64,000 nucleotides of DNA, taken from the NCBI GenBank assembly GCA_038030265.1, contig CM075943.1, forward strand, positions 46,438,001 to 46,502,000, given 5' to 3'. Positions 35,155 through 47,600 of this stretch are shown here, piece after piece (within the stretch, counting starts at the first letter, position 1; each line of letters starts with the position of its first letter). Below the pieces are notes generated by a model, which saw only the letters and a program-made list of their open reading frames with translations, searched no databases and was not told the origin of the DNA. The translations under genes and the position numbers were made by a program. This DNA comes from Corythucha ciliata (Eukaryota > Arthropoda > Insecta > Hemiptera > Tingidae).

Positions 35155-35226
35155 TTTTTTTCTCGATCGCTGAAAAGCCGAGCGTAGCCACGCTTCTTCG
35201 GCGACAGCCTCGTCGTCTTCCGCATT
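35155..35226 (-). other. Candidate internal exon, acidic peptide, gene unknown
   Basis: On the minus strand, a 72 nt open stretch (NAEDDEAVAEEAWLRSAF...) lies between a pyrimidine-CTAG acceptor and a GTGAGTG donor. Codon-like composition and both splice sites suggest a real exon, but I could not link it to a neighbour. It is not part of ATE1. Confidence 0.25.
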
Positions 35227-35229
35227 CTA

Positions 35230-37075
35230 GAAATGAGCCCACCCAAGGAAAACTTTGATGTCCATTCGAACTTAAAAATCGAATGTCTACCATTCCGTGC
35301 CATTAAAAAAACCGCACAACAGTAGCTTCCCCTCTTTCGAATGATTGTGGTTGTGTTTTTTTTGTTTTTGTTTTTTCAATCCCTACCGTGGCACTTTTAA
35401 ACGAGAGGACGAACCAATTGCTTAAGTGGAGGGGCCCTCATAATAACGCCTGCGACACGACTGAAAAGTAATCTTATCATGGGGGTGCGGGGAGAAGAAG
35501 TGGAAATAATAATAATTTAAATATTAGCAAAGCTTGAATCAACAAGTGATCTTAGAAAAAGTGTAGTTTTAAACGCATTATTCTCGGGCGGAAATCGTAT
35601 AAATCTGTTTAAATTATTTTAGTTTTTCGTCCGCGAGGATTATTAAAACGATTCTTCACACTAAATTTTATTTTTAGTTCAGACCAATTAGGTTTTAAAT
35701 GTCTAAAGCTCGCACTATCTTGTCTCATAGTTTCTTTCATTCGACTGCCTTAACGGGGGTAATAGACCTTGTAGCGATGCGCCACACACACGCCTAAAAG
35801 GTAGTTACTGTAAATTAGAACCAATGGAGTTTAAACCGCGTAGAAAAAATAATAATAATAATAACAACGACGACGTCGTCCCCGTCCCTTCGTTGGGCGA
35901 AGGAAAAATAAAGTTATTGGTTTTCATCCAAGGGGGTGAAAAGCAGGACCGGGTCCAAGAGGTGGCCAGGCGGGGGTGGGCTAGGAGGGGCATTTTCCTC
36001 AAGCAGCACTGAACTGATTTTTTTTAAAAACAAAATTTAAGAAGAAAATTGGGAAGAACCCAAATTATTTCAGTGTGATAAAAGCGAATTCTTTAGAATG
36101 AAATGGTTGGGGTGGGGCGTTAAGCTAACGTTAGAATTGGAACAAAAAAAGGAGAAAACGATGTCGGCTTAGCGATGTATATGGAACTGGAAGAAAATGG
36201 AGTGCAAAAATATGTGTCAAACTGGTTTAAAAGTGCAAGACGGCTGAAAATATTTTATTTATCCTCATGGCAGGGGTGTCTACACAAATGGGGAGGGGGT
36301 TGGACGCCGGGGCAATTGAATTTATTCATGGTGGGGGTGAGGAGATGTCCAAAAATCTGTGACGTGGATGCTGCCCAAAAGCTTTTGATTGGGGTGTGCA
36401 TTCAGTTCGTTCATCATTCACATCCATACGTTACCTTCTATCACATGACGTTTTTGAAGGGCCTTCACGCCCGTGACTCACCTACGCAACTTGGCTATGA
36501 GGGGGGGGGGAGCAGCAGAGACCTGCAAGTTTCGAGGGGTATACCAGGGATTCTTAGAGATGAAATTTGATTAGTAGTCACACAATTGAAGTTACAGAGC
36601 TATGTAGACAACGCAATTGAAAGTTTCGATGAACATTACTTACAACAACAAACAAACAAATAACAATGAACAATTAATTAGAGAATAAAAGATAGAAAAT
36701 GCAAATTTCGACGGACAAACGTTGAGACACGAAATTGTATATTTTGGTGGATAATTAGCATCGAAATTTCATGTTCCCTGGGAGCAATAACCGCAAAGCA
36801 GCAATTTGCTAGTTCGATGGATAAAAATAGCCACGAAACCGTAAGTTACTTAAAACATTCGTCACAAATATTACAGTTACGAAGGGGGCGGGGTAAAAGT
36901 CGCAAAATGCAAAATTCGAAGTTTACATAGCCGTGCATTTGGAAGTGTTCAAGAATAAATAGCCACTAAATTTAGGACAGCTTTGTCAGTTTTCGTGTGG
37001 CGAGTTTATTTGATGTGTTCTAAGATTTAATTTTACTAAGGCCCGTATTCATAGACATTTCTTAAACTGAAATTT
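35230..37075. other. Intergenic, two short ORFs without known domains
   Basis: A 62-codon ORF at 35824-36012 (MEFKPRR, a poly-Asn run, then a basic tail) has a good start context. A 131-codon ORF at 36175-36570 shows no recognisable domain. Neither has splice or homology support that I can see. Confidence 0.35.
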
Positions 37076-37078
37076 CCC

Positions 37079-37424
37079 TAAAGGTGCATTTACACTGAAG
37101 TGTCGCGCTTCACTTATTGCTAGAAATTAAGGGCTGTATTCAGAGACCTTCCTTATCGGAGCCTTAACTTAAGTTGTGCAAAGATCATATCATACGGTTT
37201 ATTAAAATGCATCACCTGTTTTCGAAGCACTTTAAGGCGGCCTTAAGTTAAGGAAGGTCTCTGAATACGGCCATTAGTGTCAGGCACAAATTTCCTTGGT
37301 GTAAACACAAACTTCCAGAAATTTTCATCAGAATTTTTGTACAGTCAAAAAACATATGTCTGACACTTCACATTTATGTAGCTACATAAATGTAGCACGA
37401 CACTTCAGTGTAAACGCACCTTAA
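37079..37424. mobile_element. MITE with GGTGCATTTACACTGAAGTG ends, host of a nested MITE
   Basis: The left end is GGTGCATTTACACTGAAGTG and the right end CACTTCAGTGTAAACGCACC, with TAA-type flanks. A solo relative lies at about 59267-59346. The interior holds an independent MITE at 37129-37274. Confidence 0.85.
37129..37274. mobile_element. MITE copy A nested inside the 37079-37424 element
   Basis: Ends GGCTGTATTCAGAGACCTTC and GGTCTCTGAATACGGCC. The full length is about 145 bp and includes GCCTTAACTTAAGTTGTGC. Copy B lies at 37509-37650. Confidence 0.85.
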
Positions 37425-37508
37425 GTGGACGGCTAAACAGATGATTTTTTTCCAACAACAACTGATTTGATTTTTACTTAGGAGAATTTTAACTTAAGTA
37501 GCGACCTT

Positions 37509-37650
37509 AATGGCCGTATTCAGAGATCTTTCTTGTCGGAGCCTTAACTTAAGTTGTGCAAAGATCATACGGATTATTAAAATGCATCAACTGTTTTTGA
37601 AGCATTTTAAGGCGGCCTTAAGTTAAGGAAGGTCTCTGAATACGGCCATA
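37509..37650. mobile_element. MITE copy B (family of 37129-37274)
   Basis: Nearly identical to copy A over its whole length, with a few substitutions and a short deletion (GATCATATCATACGG in copy A against GATCATACGG). It lies 230 bp downstream in the same orientation. Confidence 0.85.
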
Positions 37651-38324
37651 AGACGCGAAGTAGCGGGCCTTAAGACTATTTTTTCAAGTTTCGTAATTGC
37701 GTAGTCAGATGTTTCTTACCAGGGAACTCAAGTTTAGAATGGATGGCTTTAAAATATGACCCGAACGAAATAAATGACAAAAAGACTAAAAAGCCACGAA
37801 ATTTCAAGTTCAGGGACCTTGGACTCCCTAGTTTTTTCTCAATTTTGGCTACGAATTATTTCTAAATTGTAGCCGCGAATTTCTCCTATAACTCAGTTTT
37901 TCTAAAATCGCTAAAATCGTCAGATTTTCACAAATTGATCAGCGAATTGGCTTTCTTATTTTGTCCATTTCGAATTCCTCTTCTCCTTGATTTCGATTTT
38001 CCTCTGGCTGTAACTGTGGGATTTCTTGTTCTATTTTCCCTTCCTGGGTTTTCTTTTCGACACTTATTTCTTGCAGAGGATACTCTTCAAACAAGTTTCC
38101 CTTATCCACACTCGATACCCATCGACGCCATCATATCCAAAAAGTACTCACTTTACTGCTTTTCTATCTAATTTTCCAAACTCTTTTTCAACAACCTTTT
38201 TCACATGTTGTTTGTTTTGATAGCCGATGCGTTCGTGATATAGCTGTAACTGATTGTCGCAGGTCACGACGTTAATCTCATTTGAATAAATAAATACTTC
38301 TTAAGTTCATTTTGAAAAGTCCTC

Positions 38325-38830
38325 CTCTTTCTTATCTAGTTCCAGTAACTATGCTATATATGATTCTGTTCTTGATTTTTAAGCATGACTTTTGCTCCGA
38401 CACAAAAACACTTCTTTCGTGTAAATCTAGAACGGCCAAAATTGAGAACGAATTTCTATTCATCTTTGGAACGTATATACCAAACATCTACAAGGATGAC
38501 TTTTTCTTTCTTTCCATTCACCGTCGCTTCCAGATGAATTCTTCCGTTTCCTAGTGCTGATACAGGTTCATCTCAAGCAGTGGTTACACATCGAGGGGTT
38601 TTGAATGGTACGAACTCTCTAAATAGCTCTCCTCTTGGGGAAACATGGTTCGTACTTCCATTATCTGCGTACCAGTCATCACTATTTTTGTCGAAAATAG
38701 TCTGTTTTATCGCAGTCAGCAAAGTAGGTTCTTCCTCGAGATACTCGACTACAGCGGTTCTATGCTTCGCGGCTCTTCCGTCTGCTTTCCATTTGCTGCA
38801 ATTTCTGTATGACCTTCAGCCGAACTGTGA
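38325..38830 (-). pseudogene. Ty1/copia protease-region fragment
   Basis: On the minus strand a copia-type protease region reads WYADNGSTNHVS (the usual DSG triad is DNG here), then ALGNGRIHLEATVNG and VILVDVWYI. After a frameshift comes a NSFSILAVLDL-like segment typical of the gag-pre-integrase region. At least one in-frame stop (after RCVTTA) and one frameshift are present. RT and LTRs were not found. It is unrelated in detail to the copia fragment at 18600-19765, so it is a separate insertion. Confidence 0.75.
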
Positions 38831-39409
38831 CACTTGAAAATTCTCTTTTTTTCTTCTTTTCGGAAGCATTTCGGGCACAAAACAGTAGCCCCTCTTCAGC
38901 ACCATGAACTGCTCAAACACCAACTTCACTTTCCAACCGTTTTCAAGCAGCCCAAAGGTGTGTTTGTAAACAGCTAGCTCTGTTGTGAGCTTATGTCCCA
39001 TGGAACATGTCTGGCGACCTCAGAAGTGTCATACCCTAGACCATAAAAAACGTCCTGCGCAGGTGCCAGACACGATCAAAAGACCCGGATTTTTCATACG
39101 AAGGGCTCCCGGACTATAATGTTAACTTTTATCATGTTGAACAAATCTTATCTCGAAGGGTTTTGTTTTTGGACCAAGGCGTAGGTATTTGATGTTTTCG
39201 TCTTCTTTCATTCAATTTTTTATTTTCACTTGAACGCATACACCCTGTGTAGGGTTGCCAACTCGAAATTCGAGAAAATCGGGACAAAAATATTAAAGTC
39301 CAAAATCTGCCGGGACAAACAGGAAAAAAGCGGGATATTTGACTTATGGTGTCGTCGTAGAGAGCACTCGCGAAGGACGTGATGTGATTGAGCTCGAACA
39401 ACTTCAACC

Positions 39410-40110
39410 CCAAGAAGTTCTAATCACAAAAAAGTTCTTAACCACGAAAACATTAACGTACGAAAAACATTGAACCCCTAAGAGCTCGAAATACAGAAAG
39501 CTGTGACCCCAAAAATATCTAACCACAGAAAGCTCTAACCGTGGAAGGATCTGGCCACACAGACGTTTAACCGTGAAAAAAATTAACTGCAAAAACATGA
39601 ACGCCAAAAAGTTGGAACAACAAAAAGGTTTTAACAAAATGAAGCTCTAACCTCAAAAGCTCTACCCCAAAAAGCACTTACCACAAAGTCCACTAACGAC
39701 AAAAAGCTCAATCAAAACGAACGAAAAGATTGAGCTGTAACCGCAAAATGTAGTGACCTCAAAATGCTGTGCCCCTCCCCCCCGCCCAAGCTTGAATCAC
39801 AAAAAGCTCTAACCACAATAAGCCCTGACCACAAAAACGTCTAACCACAAACACATTGAACCACAAAAACTTGAACCTCTAAAATAGCAAAATACCGAAA
39901 GCTATCCCCCCCCCCCGCGTGTTCCCTAAGAAGCTCGAACAAAAAAATGCTGTAATCACTAGAAGATCAAACCACAAAAAGCTCGAATCACAGAAAGCAG
40001 GAAGCCCAAAATGCTCTAACCACAAAAGCTTGGACCCCAAATATCTCTAACTACAAAAAAGCCCTGACCACGAAAAATCCAGTAACAGAAAAAGTGAACC
40101 ACAAAAACCA
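39410..40110. repeat. Degenerate array, third family (ACCACAAAAAGCTCTAACC units)
   Basis: About 35 diverged units of roughly 17-21 bp, alternating AACCACAAAAA with GCTCTA or GCTTGA, over 700 bp and interrupted by two C-runs. It is purine/A-rich on the plus strand. Confidence 0.8.
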
Positions 40111-40388
40111 GACTCACGTGTATCTTCATTCCATCCGTAGAACGCGCTGTAGTCGAGTTACAGGCAAAAAAAAAACAAAAAAAAACGAAAAAATCGCGAA
40201 AATCAACTTTCCTGGAAGCCTGGTGAGGGGGGTATCCGCCCCTGAGACGATGTTAGCGTCATACTCGCAAGTCCCCCTCCCCTGAAATGCTATACACCCA
40301 TAGTCTTATGCAACGAGTTACCTTTTCGTCTCTGTATTCGCAGGCGAGAGCGCCCGCATGTGTTGGTAGCGATTGAGTTCAAACTGTC

Positions 40389-40640
40389 TTAAAGTCCCAC
40401 CCAAAGAGCCACACACCTTTCAGCGAAACCAGAGTCTCTGAGTCGGCGCAGCTGTGTTTCCACTTCGTCGCACGCCCACACTATGCCGAACGTACATTGG
40501 ACATTGAAATTCCTTCAAGGAGGGGGGGACACTTCCACCACGTTCATATTAATCCCAAAGATATCACACTGGCGGATACTTCCCGGAGGATTCGTAACCA
40601 CTTTAATTAACTTGTTTTGCTTTTTCCTTCCCGGATTTTC
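40389..40640 (-). pseudogene. Coding-like remnant with one internal TGA
   Basis: On the minus strand one frame stays open from about 40640 to the TAA at 40389-40391 except for a TGA at 40515-40517. It reads GRKKQNKLIKVVTNPPGS... then FNVQCTFGIVWACDEV, QLRRLRDSGFAERC. The amino-acid flavour is protein-like but I do not recognise the family. It lies just past the putative ATE1 polyadenylation signal. It could be a decayed gene or a TE piece. Confidence 0.3.
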
Positions 40641-40679
40641 CCAGAAGCATTAAACAGATTAAAACGAAACTGCACAATT

Positions 40680-40685
40680 TTTATT
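40680..40685 (-). terminator. Possible ATE1 polyadenylation signal
   Basis: AATAAA on the minus strand, 316 bp downstream of the ATE1 stop codon, with no nearer canonical hexamer noticed. Confidence 0.45.
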
Positions 40686-41000
40686 TGGAAGCTATTTGGA
40701 GCTTAAGTCAATATTATTTAAATGACTAGGATCATAGCAGAAAAAGTGCCTAAATTAAGACCTAGGTAATGGGCGTAAGACGATGCCAATAAAATCCATA
40801 AAAATTGAGTGATATAGGAAGTTATCCCTGCACTTATGTGTCTAAAAAGCATTTTGGATTGATTCGACAATGAAGGCAATCCTTTAAAATGTTAACGCCA
40901 CTCAATTCATATTCTTATCACCATGTCGAGTCAATCATGATGCCGGTAAAATACTCAAAAAAATCGAGCGCCCACCTTATTAAAGCCACTCTTGTTTGCA

Positions 41001-43062
<2,062 letters not shown>

Positions 43063-43474
43063 GATATCAAGACTAAAAAATAATTGCACAGAATTAGAGG
43101 AAAATGAGGCCGGAAAATTTTAGGGGCGTGAAAAAACTATGGAAAACACCGCGACTTTACGCGTTTCTCTCTTATCAAGGAAAGAAACCTGTCAGTAACT
43201 TACCGTGGGAGTGAGAGGGAAAGTCCTCGCGAACAGCGACATTTCTGGAGCCCAAAACTGCTTTTTTCGAAGGTCAAAAATTGAAGCGAAAAAACGGGAA
43301 ACATCCAAATGTAATATGTCGCACAACGACATCAGAAACGTAAGTCTCTAAAAAGAAAACAAAAGCGTGACATTTCCCGCCAACTTCATTTTCTCACGGC
43401 GCTATCGTACGATAATACAAAAAGTAGCGGCTTGGTCGTCTAATTTTTTCTTGTATGTGTGTGTCGTTTATAAG
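43063..43474. promoter_or_regulatory. Shared ATE1-MLH1 bidirectional promoter region
   Basis: The start codons of ATE1 (43062, minus) and MLH1 (43475, plus) are 412 bp apart. On the minus strand a strong donor (CACG|GTAAGTTA, exon end 43204) and a T-rich acceptor (exon resuming at 43072) suggest a spliced ATE1 5' UTR. A short upstream ORF from the ATG at 43242 would be spliced to a stop 4 bp before the ATE1 ATG. I see no clear TATA box on either side. Confidence 0.6.
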
Positions 43475-44585
43475 ATGAATGAACCGGGCGTTATACGGAA
43501 ATTGGATGAATCGGTCGTAAACAGAATAGCCGCTGGGGAAGTGATTCAGAGGCCTGCAAACGCTCTGAAAGAATTACTGGAAAACAGGTGAGAAACTGTT
43601 GATTGGATGACAAAACTATCAAAATTCAAATTGGTCGTTTTTCTTACTTCTTCAGTTTGGACGCCAAATCGACCAATATTCAAGTAACGGTGAAAAACGG
43701 TGGTCTCAAACTCCTGCAGGTAAAGCTAAAACCATTTTTGTTACTATTGCCTTCAGTGCCAGGGCCTAGGAAAAGCCTCTTCCATCCGTGTCTGGCGGGT
43801 ATGCCGATACAGTGGGAGTAGCCTTATTTGACGTTGGTAGCCCCCCTCCGCATCATTTTATAGTTGACAACATACCGTGGCTGGGTTCTCCTAATTTGCG
43901 GACCAACCAAATGAATTCTGCGGACCAGCCCATAACTCACGCTAAAGTGCTCCGACCGGGCTGATTTCCTGTATTTGGACTCGTCAGCAAATTACCTTGT
44001 AACCAAATTTGTATGACTTGTACTGCCTCCTGAGCTGAGTCAAAATACAAAAAATCAGCCCGGTCGGAGCAGTTAAAACGCGGGTTATGGCCTGGTCCGC
44101 AGAATTTAACTCGCCCCGGTGCGAGGAGAAGGGAGACAGCAAATTACTGGATCGACACCAAATTGTTAATGGCTTGTACTGCCACGGAGAAAACCTACAT
44201 TCACAGTAAATCAGCCCAGTCGGAGCACTTTAAGGCGAGTTTTGGGCTGGTCCGCAGGACCCGTGGCTTGCGGACCAATCAAATGAATTCTGTGGACCAG
44301 CTCCATAATTCACGTTAAAGTGCTTCGACCGGGCTGGTTTTCCGTATTCAAATTCTAATCGGGTGGCACTAGGGGTTGGTAACGATTTGCTGACTCCGTA
44401 CTGGGGCTTGTCGAATTGTACGGGGACCAGCCCATATACCTCGAGTTGAAGTGGTCCGACGCCTAAATAATAAAAATCATCCCGGACGGAACTCTTTTTA
44501 ACGCGAGTTATGGGCTAGTCCGCTGAATTCGGCATGCCCCAGTTGATTGTAGTAGTTTTGGGGTTTATCAAATTACCAGATCGAT

Positions 44586-44633
<48 letters not shown>

Positions 44634-47600
44634 CGGGGAGGGAAGCCCAGAAGAAACTATCTCCTACCGAACTCGACCTATAAGATCTATTGTGGTGTAC
44701 CCTCAGGTTTCCCTGCCAAGAAAGACGCTAGTTTTCAAGCGTCCTCCACCATCACTCGTTAACAAAGTTGAGGATATTTCCCGTAGCCATCCTGGAGATG
44801 TCCTCCGGTTGAAGCACATCATTTCCAAGATGGTGAAAGCGTAACCGCCCGAGAGCCTCGCACTCACACAGTACGTGCTCTGCTGTTTCCACGGCCAAGT
44901 CGCAAAATCTGCAAATGTCCGTGTCAGACTTCTCCATTAGTCTGAGTGTATATCGAAGGGCACAATGTCCCGTTAGCAGTCCCACCAAGATCCTAAGGTC
45001 TCCTCGGCTCAGAGAGATCAGGCCCTTCTCCGATTGTCCCTTTGGAGTGACAAAGAGCTTGGCCTGCCTGAGACCTGGTCGTCTAACCCAGTATTCACGA
45101 TGCCTCTCGTCCAACCACGTCTGCACCTGCCTCTTCGTGAAGGACTTCGTGACCCCGAGACTTGGCTCCGGGCCCACGTAAGGCATCTCTGATCCTCTCT
45201 TCGCGAGTTGATCAGCCATTTCATTCCCCTCAAACCCCTTGTGATCCGGCACCCACATCAAATTAAGGCTGTTTGCCGTTGCCACAGGCCTGAGGGCTTC
45301 AAGACATCCCCAAAATAGTTTCGAATTCACGACATTTGAGCCTAGGGCTTCAAGAGCCGCCTGGCTGTCAGACAGGATGAAGATCTTCGCTTTCCGAAGA
45401 CCCCTCTCACTAATCTTCCACGCACAGGCTTCTATAGCATAGATCTCCGCCTGAAAGATGGTGGCGGTCGTCCCAAGGGACTCCCAATGCAGAAGCCTGG
45501 GGCCAAAGACCCCAATGCCAGCACCCCCACCCTTCACAGATCCATCAGTATACCATACTTGCGTGCCGGGCTTAAACCTCGGCAAACCCTTATCCCAAAG
45601 GTCGCGGTTACCTATATCGACCTTAAAGGGTTTTTCAAAATCCATCCTCACATGCATGAGATCCGTAACGACTTCAGCCGCCTCACTACATGCAACTTCC
45701 TCCAGAACACGCAAGTGCCCAACCTGGACACACCGCTTCACGTGCTCCGCCCGCAGCAGTCTCACCGCCGCCATATATGCGGTCGCCTGCACATGAAAGT
45801 GCAGGGGAGGCATGTCGAGTAACACCTCCATGGCCGCCGTCGGGCACGAATGCATAGCACCCGTTACTCCAAGACAGGCCTGGCGCTGCAACTTACTCAG
45901 CAAGGCCTGGACTGTCCCTTGTTTCGTCTTCTGCCACCATAGGAGTGAGCCATAGGTGACGATAGGCCTAACAACGGCAGTATACAGCCACAACACCATT
46001 TTTGGCTCTAGACCCCATGTTTTGCCAAGCCCACAATGCGAACGTGGCCTTATTCAGCACCCTCTTGATATGCGAGGTCCATTTGAGCCCCTGATCCAGG
46101 GTAACTCCAAGGTACTTGACTTCTTTTCCTACTTTCAACACTTCTCCATTCAGTCGAACTACCTTTAATGCCAGCTTCCTTCGCCTGGTAAACGCAACAA
46201 GGGTGGTCTTCTCAGGGTTAACCCTGAGACCATGCCTGCTGCACCATCGCTGCACTATGTTAAGGGCACCCTGCATCCTACTGGATATGGTATCATCAAA
46301 TTTGCCCCTAACTAGAATCGCAAGGTCATCCGCGTAACCAACTACCTCATAACCCTGCTCCTTTAGGATAGCGAGAAGCTCGTCCACCACGAGCAACCAG
46401 AGCAAAGGAGAGAGCACACCCCCCCCTGGGGGCAACACGGAAACAGTCTCCCCTCCCAGCTCCGAAGTCACGACGCGGCATTCCAGCATCCCCTTGATCC
46501 ATTTCACTGAAGATGGATCAACACCTCTGCTCCTTACTGCAGCCTCCATAGAGTCATAGGCGGTGTTATCAAAAGCACCACCTATGTCCAGGAAGCAGCC
46601 CAGCTCAGTTTCTTTCGCCTCCAGAAATTTTTCAACCTTACCCACCAGTTCGTTTAGGGCGGTCTCAGTAGACTTGCCCGCCTGGTAGGCATGCTGCCCC
46701 CTCTGGATTGGTTTAATCTTAAGGCAACCGTCCTAGATATCCAGGCCAATTACCTTTTCCATTGTTTTAAGGAGGAAGGACGTGAGGCTTATGGGTCGGT
46801 ACGCCTTTGCCTGGGCCGAGGAGTTTGCTCCCGACTTAAGAATGAACACAACCCTGACCTCCCTCCATGCCTTCGGTATATACGATAATGCATAACTCGC
46901 CCTAAATATCCTTCTGAGGCGTGGCTCCAGGACCTCCAGGCCACGCTGTAGCATGACCGGGAATATCCCGTCCGGCCCAGGGAATTTATAGGGCTTAAAT
47001 GAGCCGATGGCCCATTTAATTTTCGCGGGCGTAAACAATGTCCCCGATGCGCTCCATATTGCATATTTGCTGGCTGGCAGTCAGCCACCACTTCGCACTG
47101 AACATCTGAGGCCCCTGCATCCCTAGAATCAGGGCAATGACTAGGTACGCAGGAGGACCTCCAGGGTCTCTTTAGCGCTCTCGGTATACGCCCCATCTGC
47201 CTTTTTTATTAGACCAATTTGGCCCGGGCTCTCTTTGGACAGGACCCTCTGCAGTCTGCCCATGACGGACACATTCTCCATCCTTTCACAGAAGGTCCTC
47301 ACGTGGCCCGCTTTACTTTCCTAAGGGCCTTGTTATACTCCGTGAGGGAGTGCCTATAGGCCTCCCACTCCCCACGTGATCTGGCCCTATTGTAAAGCCT
47401 CCTCGTTTCTCTTCTGAGCATCTCCAGCTCATTGTTCCACCAAGGGACTTCCCTGTTCCCCTTCTTCACCTTAACAGGACAGCTTTCCTCATACGCACTG
47501 AGGACCGCTGAATTGATCGCCTCCACCGCCCTAACAAGGTCGGCTTGGCACTGAATGTCAAGGTCCATCTCAGACAATTCCTGTTCAAGATGCCCCTTAA

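Noticed and set aside
36175..36570. 131-codon plus-strand ORF
   Set aside because: No recognisable motif and poly-G inside the frame (about 36505); likely chance.
44591..44630. Simple poly-T microsatellite
   Set aside because: Its position at the end of the antisense retrotransposon shows it is the element's poly(A) tail.
44752..45999. Host RNase H-like gene
   Set aside because: It is continuous in order with RT and endonuclease segments and a poly(A) tail, so it belongs to the retrotransposon.
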